From Viridibacterium sp035456105 (GTDB lineage Bacteria > Pseudomonadota > Gammaproteobacteria > Burkholderiales > Rhodocyclaceae): 64,000 nt of DNA. The translations under genes were made by a program, and so were the position numbers. Positions within the stretch are counted from its first letter, which is position 1. Every line of letters starts with the position of its first letter. The stretch spans positions 1-64,000 of the forward strand of contig DATIDV010000037.1 of NCBI GenBank assembly GCA_035456105.1, written 5' to 3'. Shown in pieces: positions 25,329 through 34,081 of this stretch. Below the pieces are notes generated by a model. That model had not been told where the DNA came from and did not search any database. It was given only the letters and a program-made list of their open reading frames with translations.

Positions 25329-25459
25329 AGAGACTGTTCACGATCTCTGTAAAACCATCGTCATCCCGGCGAAAGCCGGGATCCAGATCGCACGCCCGGT
25401 ACTGGATCCCGGCTTTCGCCGGGATGACAAACTCATTTTCGGCGTTTCAAGAAAATTCC
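25329..25459. repeat. MITE-like palindromic repeat, copy C (truncated at right end)
   Basis: It begins AGAGACTGTTCACGATCTCT, holds both central hairpins (25359-25428) with a spacer that is the reverse complement of the copy A spacer, and stops matching after GAAAATTCC at about 25459. The outer 50 bp of the right end is missing. It lies between the XRE remnant and the stop codon of the TPR-like gene (25467), so it is tied to two sequence breaks. Confidence 0.75.
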
Positions 25460-25466
25460 TGCGACA

Positions 25467-26960
25467 TCATTTCATGGGGGCATCGGTCATTTTGACCAAG
25501 GTATCGACTATTCCCACCATGCTGTTGAACGTGACTTCCTGCTTTTCTGCAACGGCTTTGAATTTATCAGGATCTGGATTACGTCCTCCTTGTGAGAGGG
25601 GGGCCGCCCATCGTTGAATTCTCCGATATTCGCCACCGATACTGAAATAAAAATAGAGTTGGTAAAAAAGCCAGCCTCGGTCCTTAGGGTAGCGCTGTGC
25701 GAACTGCGACATTTTCCGCAGTGCGTCCAGGTATGAGCTTAGTGTTTCCTCATCCAATCCTCTGTTTTTGTAAAACTCGGCAAGTGTCGCGTGGCTCGCC
25801 ACTAAATCCGTCTGCCACGCTGCATTTCCCGGATCAATCTCGATTAGATGGGTCCGTATTTTCAGTGCTTTTTCATAATGATCCAGCACCTCTCCCTCGA
25901 GTTTTTCTCTCGGCCCATTGTTATTGTCCTTAATGGCCGCGAAATGCATATGTGCTGTTGCAAGGTCTCGTTGCCAATCCATATTGGCTGGGTCCATGGC
26001 AGCCAAATCCTCGTACAAGCCAAATTCATCAGTCACTGCATCGCGAGCCGCTTTCCATTTTCCTCTGATCACCAAGGCTGTTCCGATCTTGCCGAAGGTT
26101 ATCGCCAGCTCGCGAACGAAGACCGCATTGGTCTCATCGCTGCTGAAAAGCTTCTTTCGTATCGCCAATGCGTCATGGTATTCAGCGGGCAGTGAGCCCG
26201 TCATGGAGTCCACTTTGTCTGCAATTGTCTCGTATGCCGTGGCGAGGTCGCGTTGAAACTCATCATTGTCCGGCTCTGACTTTACCAGGTGAAGAAGAAT
26301 ATCCAGTGCAGGCTGATAATGAACTCTGACTTCTATGACACTCACATGGCCAGGGGTTGTTGTTAGATGATTCAGTGCGAGAGCACGTTGCCATTTATTG
26401 TTGTCGGGCTCCAATGCAGCGAGACGTTGGTATAAAACGCGTGCCCTGCCGTGGTAACGCCGGGCCGCATCACGAAACGTCCACAGTGTTTGCTCCGAGT
26501 CTGCTGCCGCAGTTGTTTCGAGCCGGTCAACCTTTTTCATGAGGTCGCTGCGCGGTTGGGCCGTCAGGTTGTTACGAGCCAGTTTGAGGGCTGCCTGGTA
26601 GCCTGCGTTGTAGGGGTAGTTGTGCCTAGCTCGCAGCGCGTGAAGTTCCCCTGTGTGATCGAGCGCCACGGCCAGAACATACTGGGCATCTGCACTACCC
26701 GGATGCTGTTTGGCGTCGGTCAAGGCCGAATTCAGCTTCGCGGTTGCATGCGCCAGGTCGTTGTTTACCTGAAGGACCTGATGATCCCCAAGATTGCTGG
26801 GTTGAGCCGTTGCAAGCGCTCCCGTCATCAGCAAACCTGCTATGGCTGTTACCGTAACAATTCGCTTCTGCCACCCCTGCAAAGGGGAGGCTACGTGGGC
26901 CCTGAACAGACGAAGGTCTTTGAGTGGGCCGAACAGATGCTGGTCAATTGCTTTTGGCAT
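25467..26960 (-). CDS. TPR-like repeat protein with one N-terminal membrane segment
   Basis: 497 residues. About 30 residues are followed by one hydrophobic helix (IVTVTAIAGLLMTGALATAQ), which reads as a signal anchor or a signal peptide with a long n-region. The rest is helical with repeated LEPDNNKWQRALALNH-, EPDNDEFQRDLATAYE-, DPANMDWQRDLATAHM- and DPGNAAWQTDLVASHA-type units, the TPR-like repeats often found in STAND and stress-sensor proteins. No enzyme motif is visible. Base composition is clearly more AT-rich than its neighbours, which suggests transfer. A role as a periplasmic protein-interaction scaffold is the most I would infer. Confidence 0.7.
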   Translation of the reverse strand: MPKAIDQHLFGPLKDLRLFRAHVASPLQGWQKRIVTVTAIAGLLMTGALATAQPSNLGDHQVLQVNNDLAHATAKLNSALTDAKQHPGSADAQYVLAVALDHTGELHALRARHNYPYNAGYQAALKLARNNLTAQPRSDLMKKVDRLETTAAADSEQTLWTFRDAARRYHGRARVLYQRLAALEPDNNKWQRALALNHLTTTPGHVSVIEVRVHYQPALDILLHLVKSEPDNDEFQRDLATAYETIADKVDSMTGSLPAEYHDALAIRKKLFSSDETNAVFVRELAITFGKIGTALVIRGKWKAARDAVTDEFGLYEDLAAMDPANMDWQRDLATAHMHFAAIKDNNNGPREKLEGEVLDHYEKALKIRTHLIEIDPGNAAWQTDLVASHATLAEFYKNRGLDEETLSSYLDALRKMSQFAQRYPKDRGWLFYQLYFYFSIGGEYRRIQRWAAPLSQGGRNPDPDKFKAVAEKQEVTFNSMVGIVDTLVKMTDAPMK

Positions 26961-27520
26961 GAAATTAATTTTGGTACTTCCCGGCAGACGATTATTAGAT
27001 TGAGTACGAAGCTGCGATCGAGCGCCGATCTATAGCCTTTTCGCGGCGACAGAGCCCGAGTTGACCGAAGGGTTGGGTGGGCCGGTGCTTAAGTTGGGAC
27101 AGGAGTAACGAATCAACGAAGTATGACGTGACGCACCCAGAGAGACGCATGAGGATGTCAATCCAGCGGAAATTTGAGTCATCGGCGCTTTCGACAAGGG
27201 CGTTGTACAGTGAATCTTCGCGACACACGAATTTCGTTGCGCTGCGCGATACCCAAATCAGAAAGCGCAGGGCGATTCTGGTCGGCAAGTCAAAGCGCGG
27301 TTGAGGCGAGATTCCGATTCAGCTCCGGCTGTTCGGAGGCTATTGCGGGCAGCTATCGTCAACTGTGTGTGCCAGCGCACAGACGCGTCCTCGAGCACCA
27401 GGGACCATCGATTGTCTCGACTCCGGCTTCTGGCGCGCACTATCTCGCTCTCTGTGAGCCAGGCTGTCATCTCATGATTTCCCCGTCACAAACCAGCATC
27501 AGGCAGGCGGTAAATGTTCC
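26961..27520. other. 560-base intergenic region with kinase promoter area
   Basis: This region divides the divergent TPR-like gene and hybrid-kinase gene. No gene, RNA or repeat was recognised, apart from the regulatory motif at 27363-27384. Short frames on both strands show no family features. Confidence 0.4.
27363..27384 (+). promoter_or_regulatory. Stress-island motif, copy 1 (upstream of hybrid kinase)
   Basis: Core GTGTG-CCAG-CGCAC (27367-27380), preceded by CTGT and followed by AGAC. It aligns without gaps to four other 22-bp sites at 35215, 35762, 39494 and 40629. It is 136 bases upstream of the kinase start. The 5-4-5 inverted repeat resembles Crp/Fnr-family sites. Confidence 0.55.
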
Positions 27521-30500
27521 TTGAAAGCTACACAAAAAATTATCGCGCCCTTGATTGTCGTGGCGCTGCTGGTGGTCCTCGTGGTTGCGGCATCGTTCTG
27601 GGCGTTCAAGCAGACAGCCACGGCTGCTGAGGGGCGCACGCAGACGTACGCAGTGATCAGCGATGCCAACGCCTTGCTGTCCGAACTGAAAGATGCGGAA
27701 ACCGGCCAGCGCGGCTATCTGCTGAGCGGGGATGACGCCTTCCTCGAGCCGTACATGCTTGTACGCGACAAAATCAGCAGCCATCTGAAAGAGCTGCACG
27801 CTCGCACCACACTTCCGACTGCCCGCACTCACCTGGAGACGCTGCGCCCTCTGGTCGACGCCAGGATGGAAATCCTGGCGACCTTGATCGAAATGCGCCG
27901 GGAGCAAGGCGTGCTGAGCACGCAGGTGCTGCTCGGCATGCGCGAAGGCAGGCGCATCATGGACGCCATCCGCGGCGAGATGAATGCCTACATCCTGCTC
28001 GAGCAGGGCGAACTGGCGGATGACGACGCGCAGTTCCAGGCGAAGATGCGCAATCTGTTTGTCATCATCGCCGCAGCCAGCGCTTTCATCCTGTTGTTCG
28101 CAATGTCGATCGCCCAGCTGATCTACCGCGAGGCGCAGCACCGGCGCAAGCAGCAGGCGCATCTCGAAACGCAGCACATGCTGCAGGTCGAGGAGGAAAT
28201 GAATCGCAAGCTGCGCGAAGCCAACACCACCTTGCAGTTGAGTGAGGAGAAACTCGCCGTCACGCTCAACTCCATCGGCGATGCCGTGATGGCCACCGAT
28301 GCCGAGGGCTTTGTGACACTCCTCAACCCGCTGGCCGAGCGACTCACCGGCTGGACGCAGGAGGCGGCTCAGGGGCACAGCGTTGATGAAGTGTTCAACA
28401 TCATCGACATGGAAAGCCGCAGCCCATCGACCGTCCTGGTGAGGGACACGCTGACCCACGGCACGATACAGGGCCCCACGAATCACACGACCCTGATTGC
28501 ACGCGATGGTGCGGAATACGGCATTGCGCATAGCTACGCGCCTATCCGTGATCGTGACGGCGCAGTCGTCGGCGCCGTGGTGGTGTTCCGCGATGTCAGC
28601 AGTGAGTTCGAGGCGCAGGCGGCCTTGCGCGATAGCGCTTCGCTGATCCAGACCATTCTCAATACGGTGGTGGACGGCATCATCACACTGCAGGCCAGCG
28701 ACGGCATTGTCGCGACCGTCAACGCGGCGGCCGAGCGCATGTTCGGCTACACCGGTGACGAGCTGATCGGGCTGAACCTTGAAACGCTGATCCCTGATTT
28801 CGACTATCACTTCCCCAATGGCGTCTTCGGCAATGATGGCAGCGGCGATGCGGCGACCGGCATCGGTCGCGCACGCGAGGTGGTGGGCTTGCGCAAGGAC
28901 GGGCGCCGCTTTCCGATGGAGCTGGCGGTCAGCGATATGTGGCTAGGCGGCAAGCGCTACCTTACGGCCATGTTGCGCGATATCACGGCGCGCAAGGAGG
29001 CGGAGGATGCGCTGGTCAAGGCGGGGGCCCTGCAAAGCGCAATCTTCAACAGCGCCAATTTTTCCAGTATCGCCACCGACGCGGCGGGTGTCATCCAGGT
29101 CTTCAATGTCGGTGCCGAGCGCATGCTGGGCTACGCTGCCGCCGACGTCATCAACAAGATCACGCCTGCAGATCTTTTCGACCCGCAGGAGATCGTTGCG
29201 CGCGCCGGGACTTTAAGTGCCGATCAATCCGCCTCGATCCCGCCGGGTTTTGAGGCGCTGGTGTTCAAGGCTTCGCAGGGCCTCGAAGATATCTATGAAC
29301 TGACGCATATCCGCCAGGACGGCAGCCGCTTTCCGGCCGTTGTGTCGGTCACTGCCCTGCACGACGCACAGAACAGCATCATCGGTTACCTGCTGCTCGG
29401 CACGGACCAGACTGAGCATAAGGCCGTCGAGGCCGAGCAGCAGAAGCTTGACCAGCTGTTACGCGACCAGCATTTTTATACGCGCTCCTTGATCGAATCG
29501 AATATCGATCCGCTGATGACGACGGACCCGGCCGGCATCCTCACCGACGTCAACCGCCAGATGGAAGCGCTCACCGGCTGCACGCGCGATGAACTGATCG
29601 GCACGCCCTTCAAGAATTACTTCACCGACGCGGACCGTGCCGAGTTCGCCATCAATCAGGTGCTGAGCGAAAAGACGGTGACCAATTTCGAGCTCACTGC
29701 GCGTTCGCGTGACCGCCACGAGACCGTGGTGTCCTGCAACGCGACGACATTTTATGACCGGGACCGGGTCCTCAAAGGCGTATTCGTCGCTGCGCGTGAC
29801 GTGACCGAAAGCAAGTTTCTGGACAGTGTGTTGCTGGAAAAGAATGCCGAACTGCAAACGGCCCGCGCCTTTGCGGACAAGGCCAATCAGGCGAAGTCGG
29901 ATTTCCTCTCCAGCATGAGTCACGAGCTGCGCACGCCGCTCAATGCCATCCTTGGTTTTGCGCAGCTCATGGAGTCGGGTGTGCCGGAACCCACAGCATC
30001 GCAAAAGCGCAATCTCGAACAGATTCTCAAGGCCGGTTGGTACCTGCTCGAATTGATCAACGAGATACTCGATCTGGCGCTGATCGAATCGGGCAAAGTG
30101 ACCTTGTCGCATGAGGCGGTGTCACTCGTCGAGGTGATCCTCGAGTGCCGTGCCATGGTGGAACCGCAGGCGCTGAAGCGTGGCGTGGTCATATCGTTCC
30201 CGCGCTTCGGTACGCCGTACTTTGTCAGTGCCGACCGGACGCGCGTCAAACAGGTGCTCATCAATCTGCTGTTCAACGCGATCAAGTACAACGTGACAGG
30301 TGGTGCGGTGGCCGTGGAGTGCACGCCCGTCAGCCCTACGAGCATCCGCATCAGCGTGCGTGACACCGGTGCGGGCTTGTCGCCTGAACAGGTCGCGCAA
30401 CTCTTCCAGCCCTTCAATCGTCTTGGCAAGGAGTCCGGCACGGAGGAGGGCACCGGTATCGGCCTCGTGGTCACCAAGCGCCTCGTCGAACTGATGGGCG

Positions 30501-31054
30501 GGCGCATCGGTGCCGATAGCGCTGTGGGCGTCGGCAGCGTGTTCTGGCTGGAGCTGACCCTCGCCGCCGCGCCACAACGAACGTTTGCGGACGCGGAGCA
30601 CGATGCATTCAGGACGCCCTTGCTGGCCGACGGTACACAGCAGCTCACCTTGCTCTATGTTGAAGATAACCCCGCGAATCTGGAGCTGGTCGAGCAGCTT
30701 GTTGCGCGTCGCCCGGATCTGCGCCTGCTGAGCGCGGCGGACGGCAATCTGGGGGTCGAGTTTGCCCGCGATCATCTGCCCCAGGTCATCCTCATGGACA
30801 TCAATCTGCCCGGCATCAGTGGCATTGAGGCGATGAAGATCCTGCGTGCCGATCCGCTGACCGCACACATTCCCATCATCGCGCTCAGCGCCAATGCCGT
30901 GCCGCGTGACATCGAGGCAGCGCTGGAAGCCGGGTTCTTCAGTTACCTGACAAAACCAATCAAGGTCGGCGAGTTCATGGAGACGCTGGACAAGGCCCTG
31001 AAATTCACGAGTACACGCAAGAACCTTGCGGACGAAGAAGAGGAACTGTCATGA
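27521..31054 (+). CDS. Hybrid sensor histidine kinase (CHASE3, multiple PAS, HisKA, HATPase, REC)
   Basis: 1177 residues. The start is a TTG at 27521; it gives Lys-Ala-Thr-Gln before the first membrane helix (IIAPLIVVALLVVLVVAASF), and no ATG in this frame fits. TM1 (about 8-30) and TM2 (about 183-207) bracket a periplasmic CHASE3 domain (DAETGQRGYLLSGDDAFLEP). Four PAS domains lie between about 245 and 770. HisKA follows, with phospho-acceptor His801 (FLSSMSHELRTPLNAILGFA), then HATPase_c, and a receiver with Asp1093 (VILMDINLPGISG). It autophosphorylates on His and passes phosphate to its own receiver. Its ATGA overlap with the next gene suggests that the REC-PAS protein is a partner. The signal is unknown. 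Confidence 0.92.
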   Translation: MKATQKIIAPLIVVALLVVLVVAASFWAFKQTATAAEGRTQTYAVISDANALLSELKDAETGQRGYLLSGDDAFLEPYMLVRDKISSHLKELHARTTLPTARTHLETLRPLVDARMEILATLIEMRREQGVLSTQVLLGMREGRRIMDAIRGEMNAYILLEQGELADDDAQFQAKMRNLFVIIAAASAFILLFAMSIAQLIYREAQHRRKQQAHLETQHMLQVEEEMNRKLREANTTLQLSEEKLAVTLNSIGDAVMATDAEGFVTLLNPLAERLTGWTQEAAQGHSVDEVFNIIDMESRSPSTVLVRDTLTHGTIQGPTNHTTLIARDGAEYGIAHSYAPIRDRDGAVVGAVVVFRDVSSEFEAQAALRDSASLIQTILNTVVDGIITLQASDGIVATVNAAAERMFGYTGDELIGLNLETLIPDFDYHFPNGVFGNDGSGDAATGIGRAREVVGLRKDGRRFPMELAVSDMWLGGKRYLTAMLRDITARKEAEDALVKAGALQSAIFNSANFSSIATDAAGVIQVFNVGAERMLGYAAADVINKITPADLFDPQEIVARAGTLSADQSASIPPGFEALVFKASQGLEDIYELTHIRQDGSRFPAVVSVTALHDAQNSIIGYLLLGTDQTEHKAVEAEQQKLDQLLRDQHFYTRSLIESNIDPLMTTDPAGILTDVNRQMEALTGCTRDELIGTPFKNYFTDADRAEFAINQVLSEKTVTNFELTARSRDRHETVVSCNATTFYDRDRVLKGVFVAARDVTESKFLDSVLLEKNAELQTARAFADKANQAKSDFLSSMSHELRTPLNAILGFAQLMESGVPEPTASQKRNLEQILKAGWYLLELINEILDLALIESGKVTLSHEAVSLVEVILECRAMVEPQALKRGVVISFPRFGTPYFVSADRTRVKQVLINLLFNAIKYNVTGGAVAVECTPVSPTSIRISVRDTGAGLSPEQVAQLFQPFNRLGKESGTEEGTGIGLVVTKRLVELMGGRIGADSAVGVGSVFWLELTLAAAPQRTFADAEHDAFRTPLLADGTQQLTLLYVEDNPANLELVEQLVARRPDLRLLSAADGNLGVEFARDHLPQVILMDINLPGISGIEAMKILRADPLTAHIPIIALSANAVPRDIEAALEAGFFSYLTKPIKVGEFMETLDKALKFTSTRKNLADEEEELS

Positions 31055-31992
31055 CCAGTGACGAAATGAAAAACACAGCCGACGGGGTGGCGGGGGATGA
31101 AGATGTCATGAGCGAGGTGCGCCTCAGGACGCCGCGCGAAATGCATGGCCGGCTCGATGCGGCCGACATCCTGAATGCCGGCATCCTGATCGTCGATGAT
31201 CAGGAGGCCAACGTGATGCTGCTTGAGCAGATGCTCGCGGACTCGGGTTACAGGCAGGTTTCCTCGACCATGAACCCGCGCGACGTGGGTGCCTTGCATC
31301 GCAAGAATCGTTATGACCTGATCCTGCTCGATCTGAAGATGCCCGGCATGGATGGTTTCGAGGTTATGGCCGAACTCAAGGCGAACGATCCCGATGCGTA
31401 CATGCCGGTGCTGGTGATCACGGCAGAGCCCGGCCACAAGCTGCGCGCCTTGCAAAGCGGGGCCAAGGATTTCGTCAGCAAGCCGTTTGATCTCGTCGAA
31501 ATCAGGACGCGCATCCACAACATGCTGGAGGTGCGGCTGCTCTACAAACAGCTGGAGCAGTACAGCAAGGAGCTGGAGAAGACGGTGGACGAGCGTACGG
31601 CCGAGCTGCGCGAAAGCGAGGCGCGCTATCGCAGCCTGACCGAGCTGGCCTCAGATTGGTACTGGGAGCAGGACGAGAGCGGCAACTTCACGACCGTCTC
31701 GGGCCCGGTGCTGGAGATGCTCGGCATTGCGGTGGATACCTCGGCGCGCCATGCCAGTGGCGTACAGGCGGCGGGATGGAACGAGGACGAGCGCGAGTTT
31801 CTGCGCGCCACCATTGCAGCGCGAAAACCGTTTCTCGATTTCATCTTTAAACGTATGGAGGAGGACGGGTCGCAACGTAGTTTCAGGGTAAGCGGCGAAC
31901 CGATGTTCAATGCGGCGTCGCGCTTCACGGGGTATCGCGGCATCGGTGTCGAGCTGGCGTCGAAACACCATGTGCCAGGGCTTGGCGCTTGA
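31051..31992 (+). CDS. Response regulator with receiver and PAS domains, no known output
   Basis: 313 residues. The receiver covers about residues 40-165: DDQ pocket, phospho-acceptor in DLILLDLKMPGMDG (Asp near 93), Thr in VITAE and Lys in VSKPFD. A coiled coil (LYKQLEQYSKELEKTVDERT) leads to a PAS domain (about 190-300; RYRSLTELASDWYWEQDESG). The protein then ends, without an HD, GGDEF or histidine-kinase output. The start overlaps the upstream kinase stop (ATGA), so it is translationally coupled and probably takes phosphate from that kinase. It may act by protein-protein contact. Confidence 0.88.
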   Translation: MTSDEMKNTADGVAGDEDVMSEVRLRTPREMHGRLDAADILNAGILIVDDQEANVMLLEQMLADSGYRQVSSTMNPRDVGALHRKNRYDLILLDLKMPGMDGFEVMAELKANDPDAYMPVLVITAEPGHKLRALQSGAKDFVSKPFDLVEIRTRIHNMLEVRLLYKQLEQYSKELEKTVDERTAELRESEARYRSLTELASDWYWEQDESGNFTTVSGPVLEMLGIAVDTSARHASGVQAAGWNEDEREFLRATIAARKPFLDFIFKRMEEDGSQRSFRVSGEPMFNAASRFTGYRGIGVELASKHHVPGLGA

Positions 31993-31994
31993 CC

Positions 31995-32711
31995 ATGCCA
32001 GCGGGACCCGAACCCCGGCAGAATCATCTTCTCGCGGCCCTGCCGCGCGCAGAATTTGACATGCTTGCCGGGCAACTGGAGCTCGTCACGCTGGCCTTGG
32101 GCGACATGCTCTACGAACCCGGCACCCAGTTGCAGCATGCCTATTTTCCGACCAGTTCCATCGTGTCCCTGCACTACGTCATGGAGAACGGTTCATCCAC
32201 CGAGTCAGCAGGTGTGGGCAATGAGGGTCTTGTCGGCATCTCGCTGTTCATGGGCGGCGACACCACTTCCAGTTCGGCTGTCGTGCAGACTGCGGGCCAC
32301 GCCTATCGCCTCGAGCGTCATCTGCTCAAGAAAGAGTTTGAGCGTGCGGGCGCATTGCAACATCTCATGCTGCGTTACACCCAGGCCCTGATGACGCAGA
32401 TGTCGCAGACAACAGCCTGCTACCGACAGCACTCCGTTGAACAGCAGCTATGTCGCTGGCTATTGCTGACGCTGGATCGACTGCCTTCCGGGGAGCTGAT
32501 CATGACGCAGGAACTGGTGGCCAGCATGCTAGGCGTGCGGCGCGAGGGCATCACGGAAGCGGCCGGAAAACTGCAGCGGGCTGGTTTCATCAGCTATCGC
32601 CGTGGGCATATCGCCGTACTCGATCGCCCGGGGCTGGAGAGCCGCGTGTGTGAGTGTTATGCGGTGGTCAGGAAGGAATTGCTGCGCCTGATGCCCGATG
32701 CAAAAGACTGA
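31995..32711 (+). CDS. Crp/Fnr-family transcriptional regulator
   Basis: 238 residues from the ATG at 31995 (a TTG at 31989 is also possible). It has an N-terminal cyclic-nucleotide-binding-type beta-roll (about 20-140; LGDMLYEPGTQLQHAYFPTS) and a C-terminal winged helix-turn-helix (LIMTQELVASMLGVRREGIT then EAAGKLQRAGFI). The Cys cluster of Fnr iron-sulfur proteins and the phosphate-cassette Arg-Ser of true cAMP receptors are not obvious, so the ligand is unknown. The recognition helix holds Arg-Glu as in Crp. It ends 10 bases from the convergent gene at 32722. It is the best local candidate to bind the 5-4-5 motif repeated through this island (inference). Confidence 0.88.
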   Translation: MPAGPEPRQNHLLAALPRAEFDMLAGQLELVTLALGDMLYEPGTQLQHAYFPTSSIVSLHYVMENGSSTESAGVGNEGLVGISLFMGGDTTSSSAVVQTAGHAYRLERHLLKKEFERAGALQHLMLRYTQALMTQMSQTTACYRQHSVEQQLCRWLLLTLDRLPSGELIMTQELVASMLGVRREGITEAAGKLQRAGFISYRRGHIAVLDRPGLESRVCECYAVVRKELLRLMPDAKD

Positions 32712-32721
32712 TTACGCTCGA

Positions 32722-33222
32722 CTAGTGACTCTGCATGGGAACAGAAGTGGGAGCAGGCGGGGCCGTTGCAACTTGGGCGCTCAGCGTCGGCTCGGACTGC
32801 GGCTCGTCCGTTTGAGGCTCATCCTGTGGATGTGGCGTGCGCGGCACTAATTCATTCCACACCGCCGACAGCATGGGCGCCAGGGAGCGGGCAATGGCGA
32901 CGTATTGGAGGAGCGTGCTGAAAACGCCGGGAGCGTCTTCTTCGTCATCGTCATGATCTGCGTGTTTTCGCCGCCTGATTGGCTTGGGGCGACTGAGCTC
33001 GCCGGCGAAGAAGCCGAAGCCGGCAGCCCACAGTAGCGTGCCGGGCGAGGTGAGGTGTTGCCGCAGTGCATTTCGCGCTGTGTCGCCCAGGAGGCTGGCG
33101 CGTGCGCTCACCAGCGCGTTCCGGCCGAGGATCTCCCGCTCGGCATCCTCTATTTGCCGTGTCAATGAGGTTCCGTGCGAGGCGTTGCGCCAGAAGGAGT
33201 GATGCGTGTCGCTGGCGCTCAT
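32722..33222 (-). CDS. YqjK-like small protein at the end of a DUF883/holin operon
   Basis: 166 residues. It has one short hydrophobic segment (LLWAAGFGFFAGEL, about 63-77), an acidic/basic patch (HADHDDDEEDAP), and a Pro/Thr/Gln-rich tail. No conserved catalytic feature is seen. Its ATG overlaps the stop of the holin-family gene (33219-33222), and it is the last gene of the five-gene minus-strand operon that starts with the BON lipoprotein. The gene order DUF883, phage-holin/YqjE, third small protein resembles yqjD-yqjE-yqjK of enterobacteria; equivalence to YqjK is based on position rather than clear similarity. Confidence 0.65.
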   Translation of the reverse strand: MSASDTHHSFWRNASHGTSLTRQIEDAEREILGRNALVSARASLLGDTARNALRQHLTSPGTLLWAAGFGFFAGELSRPKPIRRRKHADHDDDEEDAPGVFSTLLQYVAIARSLAPMLSAVWNELVPRTPHPQDEPQTDEPQSEPTLSAQVATAPPAPTSVPMQSH

Positions 33223-33674
33223 GATTCAACAGCCTCCGCGCTTGAGCCGAATTTTTCGAGACTCCGTACGGTTGCCGGAAAGCCAAGAAGCTGGCTGCGG
33301 CGATGTGCGATGCCATACAGGAACCACGCCAGAAGAAGATTGATCGCGACGGCGATCAGCAGGGCAATGCTGGTAGAAAAGCCACCATTGACCAGAGCGA
33401 GCACTGCGACTGCGACGAGCACCAGCCATGCGCTGACCAACAGCACGGCCGCCATCACGCCTGCAGCGATCATGGTGACCAGACTCTCGCCGGTCAGGCG
33501 CATTTCCAGCGTCGCCAGCTTCAGGTGTGCGCTGCCCACGCCGCGTACCGATTGCCATAGCGACATGGCATCGGCGAGCAACTCGTGCTTTGGCGCTGGT
33601 GCTCCGTCAGGTGCACCAGCGCCAAACGCGGCTGCGTCTGCAGTGTCTGCAGCGCTTGAGAAGTGAGTTTCCAT
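33219..33674 (-). CDS. YqjE/phage-holin-family inner-membrane protein
   Basis: 151 residues from the ATG at 33674; a TTG at 33704 overlapping the upstream stop would give 161 residues, and the choice is open. It has two strong membrane segments (LVTMIAAGVMAAVLLVSAWL and SIALLIAVAINLLLAWFLYG) after an amphipathic stretch LKLATLEMRLTGESL, the layout of the YqjE/phage-holin superfamily. It sits directly after the DUF883 gene and is coupled to the next gene by overlap. YqjD/YqjE-type proteins are stationary-phase, membrane-associated proteins; the exact role is unknown. Confidence 0.78.
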   Translation of the reverse strand: METHFSSAADTADAAAFGAGAPDGAPAPKHELLADAMSLWQSVRGVGSAHLKLATLEMRLTGESLVTMIAAGVMAAVLLVSAWLVLVAVAVLALVNGGFSTSIALLIAVAINLLLAWFLYGIAHRRSQLLGFPATVRSLEKFGSSAEAVES

Positions 33675-33700
33675 TTTGGGCCGCGTCTGCAGAAGCGGGA

Positions 33701-34018
33701 TCAACGACCACGCAGCAGACGGCTCACCAGATACCCGGCCGCGACGGCAACGCCGATGGTAGCCAGAGGATGGTCACGCACATAACCGCGCGCACTGCCG
33801 ATTGCCTTATCCGTGGCGTACTTCAGTTGCTCGCTTTTCGCGCCATAGATTTCGGCAGCGTGGCCTGCGACGTCTGCGACCTTGTCCACTGCGCTGTGTG
33901 CGCCGAGGGCGAGGCGGTCAACTGCCGGGCGGGTTGCGTCAGCGGTACGGTTGATCGCTTCGTGCAGGGACTGACCAGCCTGATCCAGGGTGTTGGTTGA
34001 TTTCACGATTGATTCCAT
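33701..34018 (-). CDS. DUF883 (ElaB/YqjD family) membrane-anchored protein
   Basis: 105 residues. An alpha-helical N-terminal region is followed by the family hallmark RGYVRDHPLATIGVAVAAGY and a C-terminal anchor ending LVSRLLRGR. ElaB/YqjD proteins are tail-anchored and in E. coli associate with ribosomes at the membrane in stationary phase. GGAGA lies before the ATG. It is preceded by a ferritin-like gene and followed by the YqjE-like gene in one operon. Confidence 0.88.
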   Translation of the reverse strand: MESIVKSTNTLDQAGQSLHEAINRTADATRPAVDRLALGAHSAVDKVADVAGHAAEIYGAKSEQLKYATDKAIGSARGYVRDHPLATIGVAVAAGYLVSRLLRGR

Positions 34019-34081
34019 GATGTTCTCCAGATGGTGTTGCTGTGGTTGAGTGTTGCCAGATGAAAATCGATGCTTGTCGCC

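Noticed and set aside
26995..27288. 97-codon minus-strand frame upstream of the TPR-like gene
   Set aside because: No ribosome-binding site and no domain or membrane pattern.
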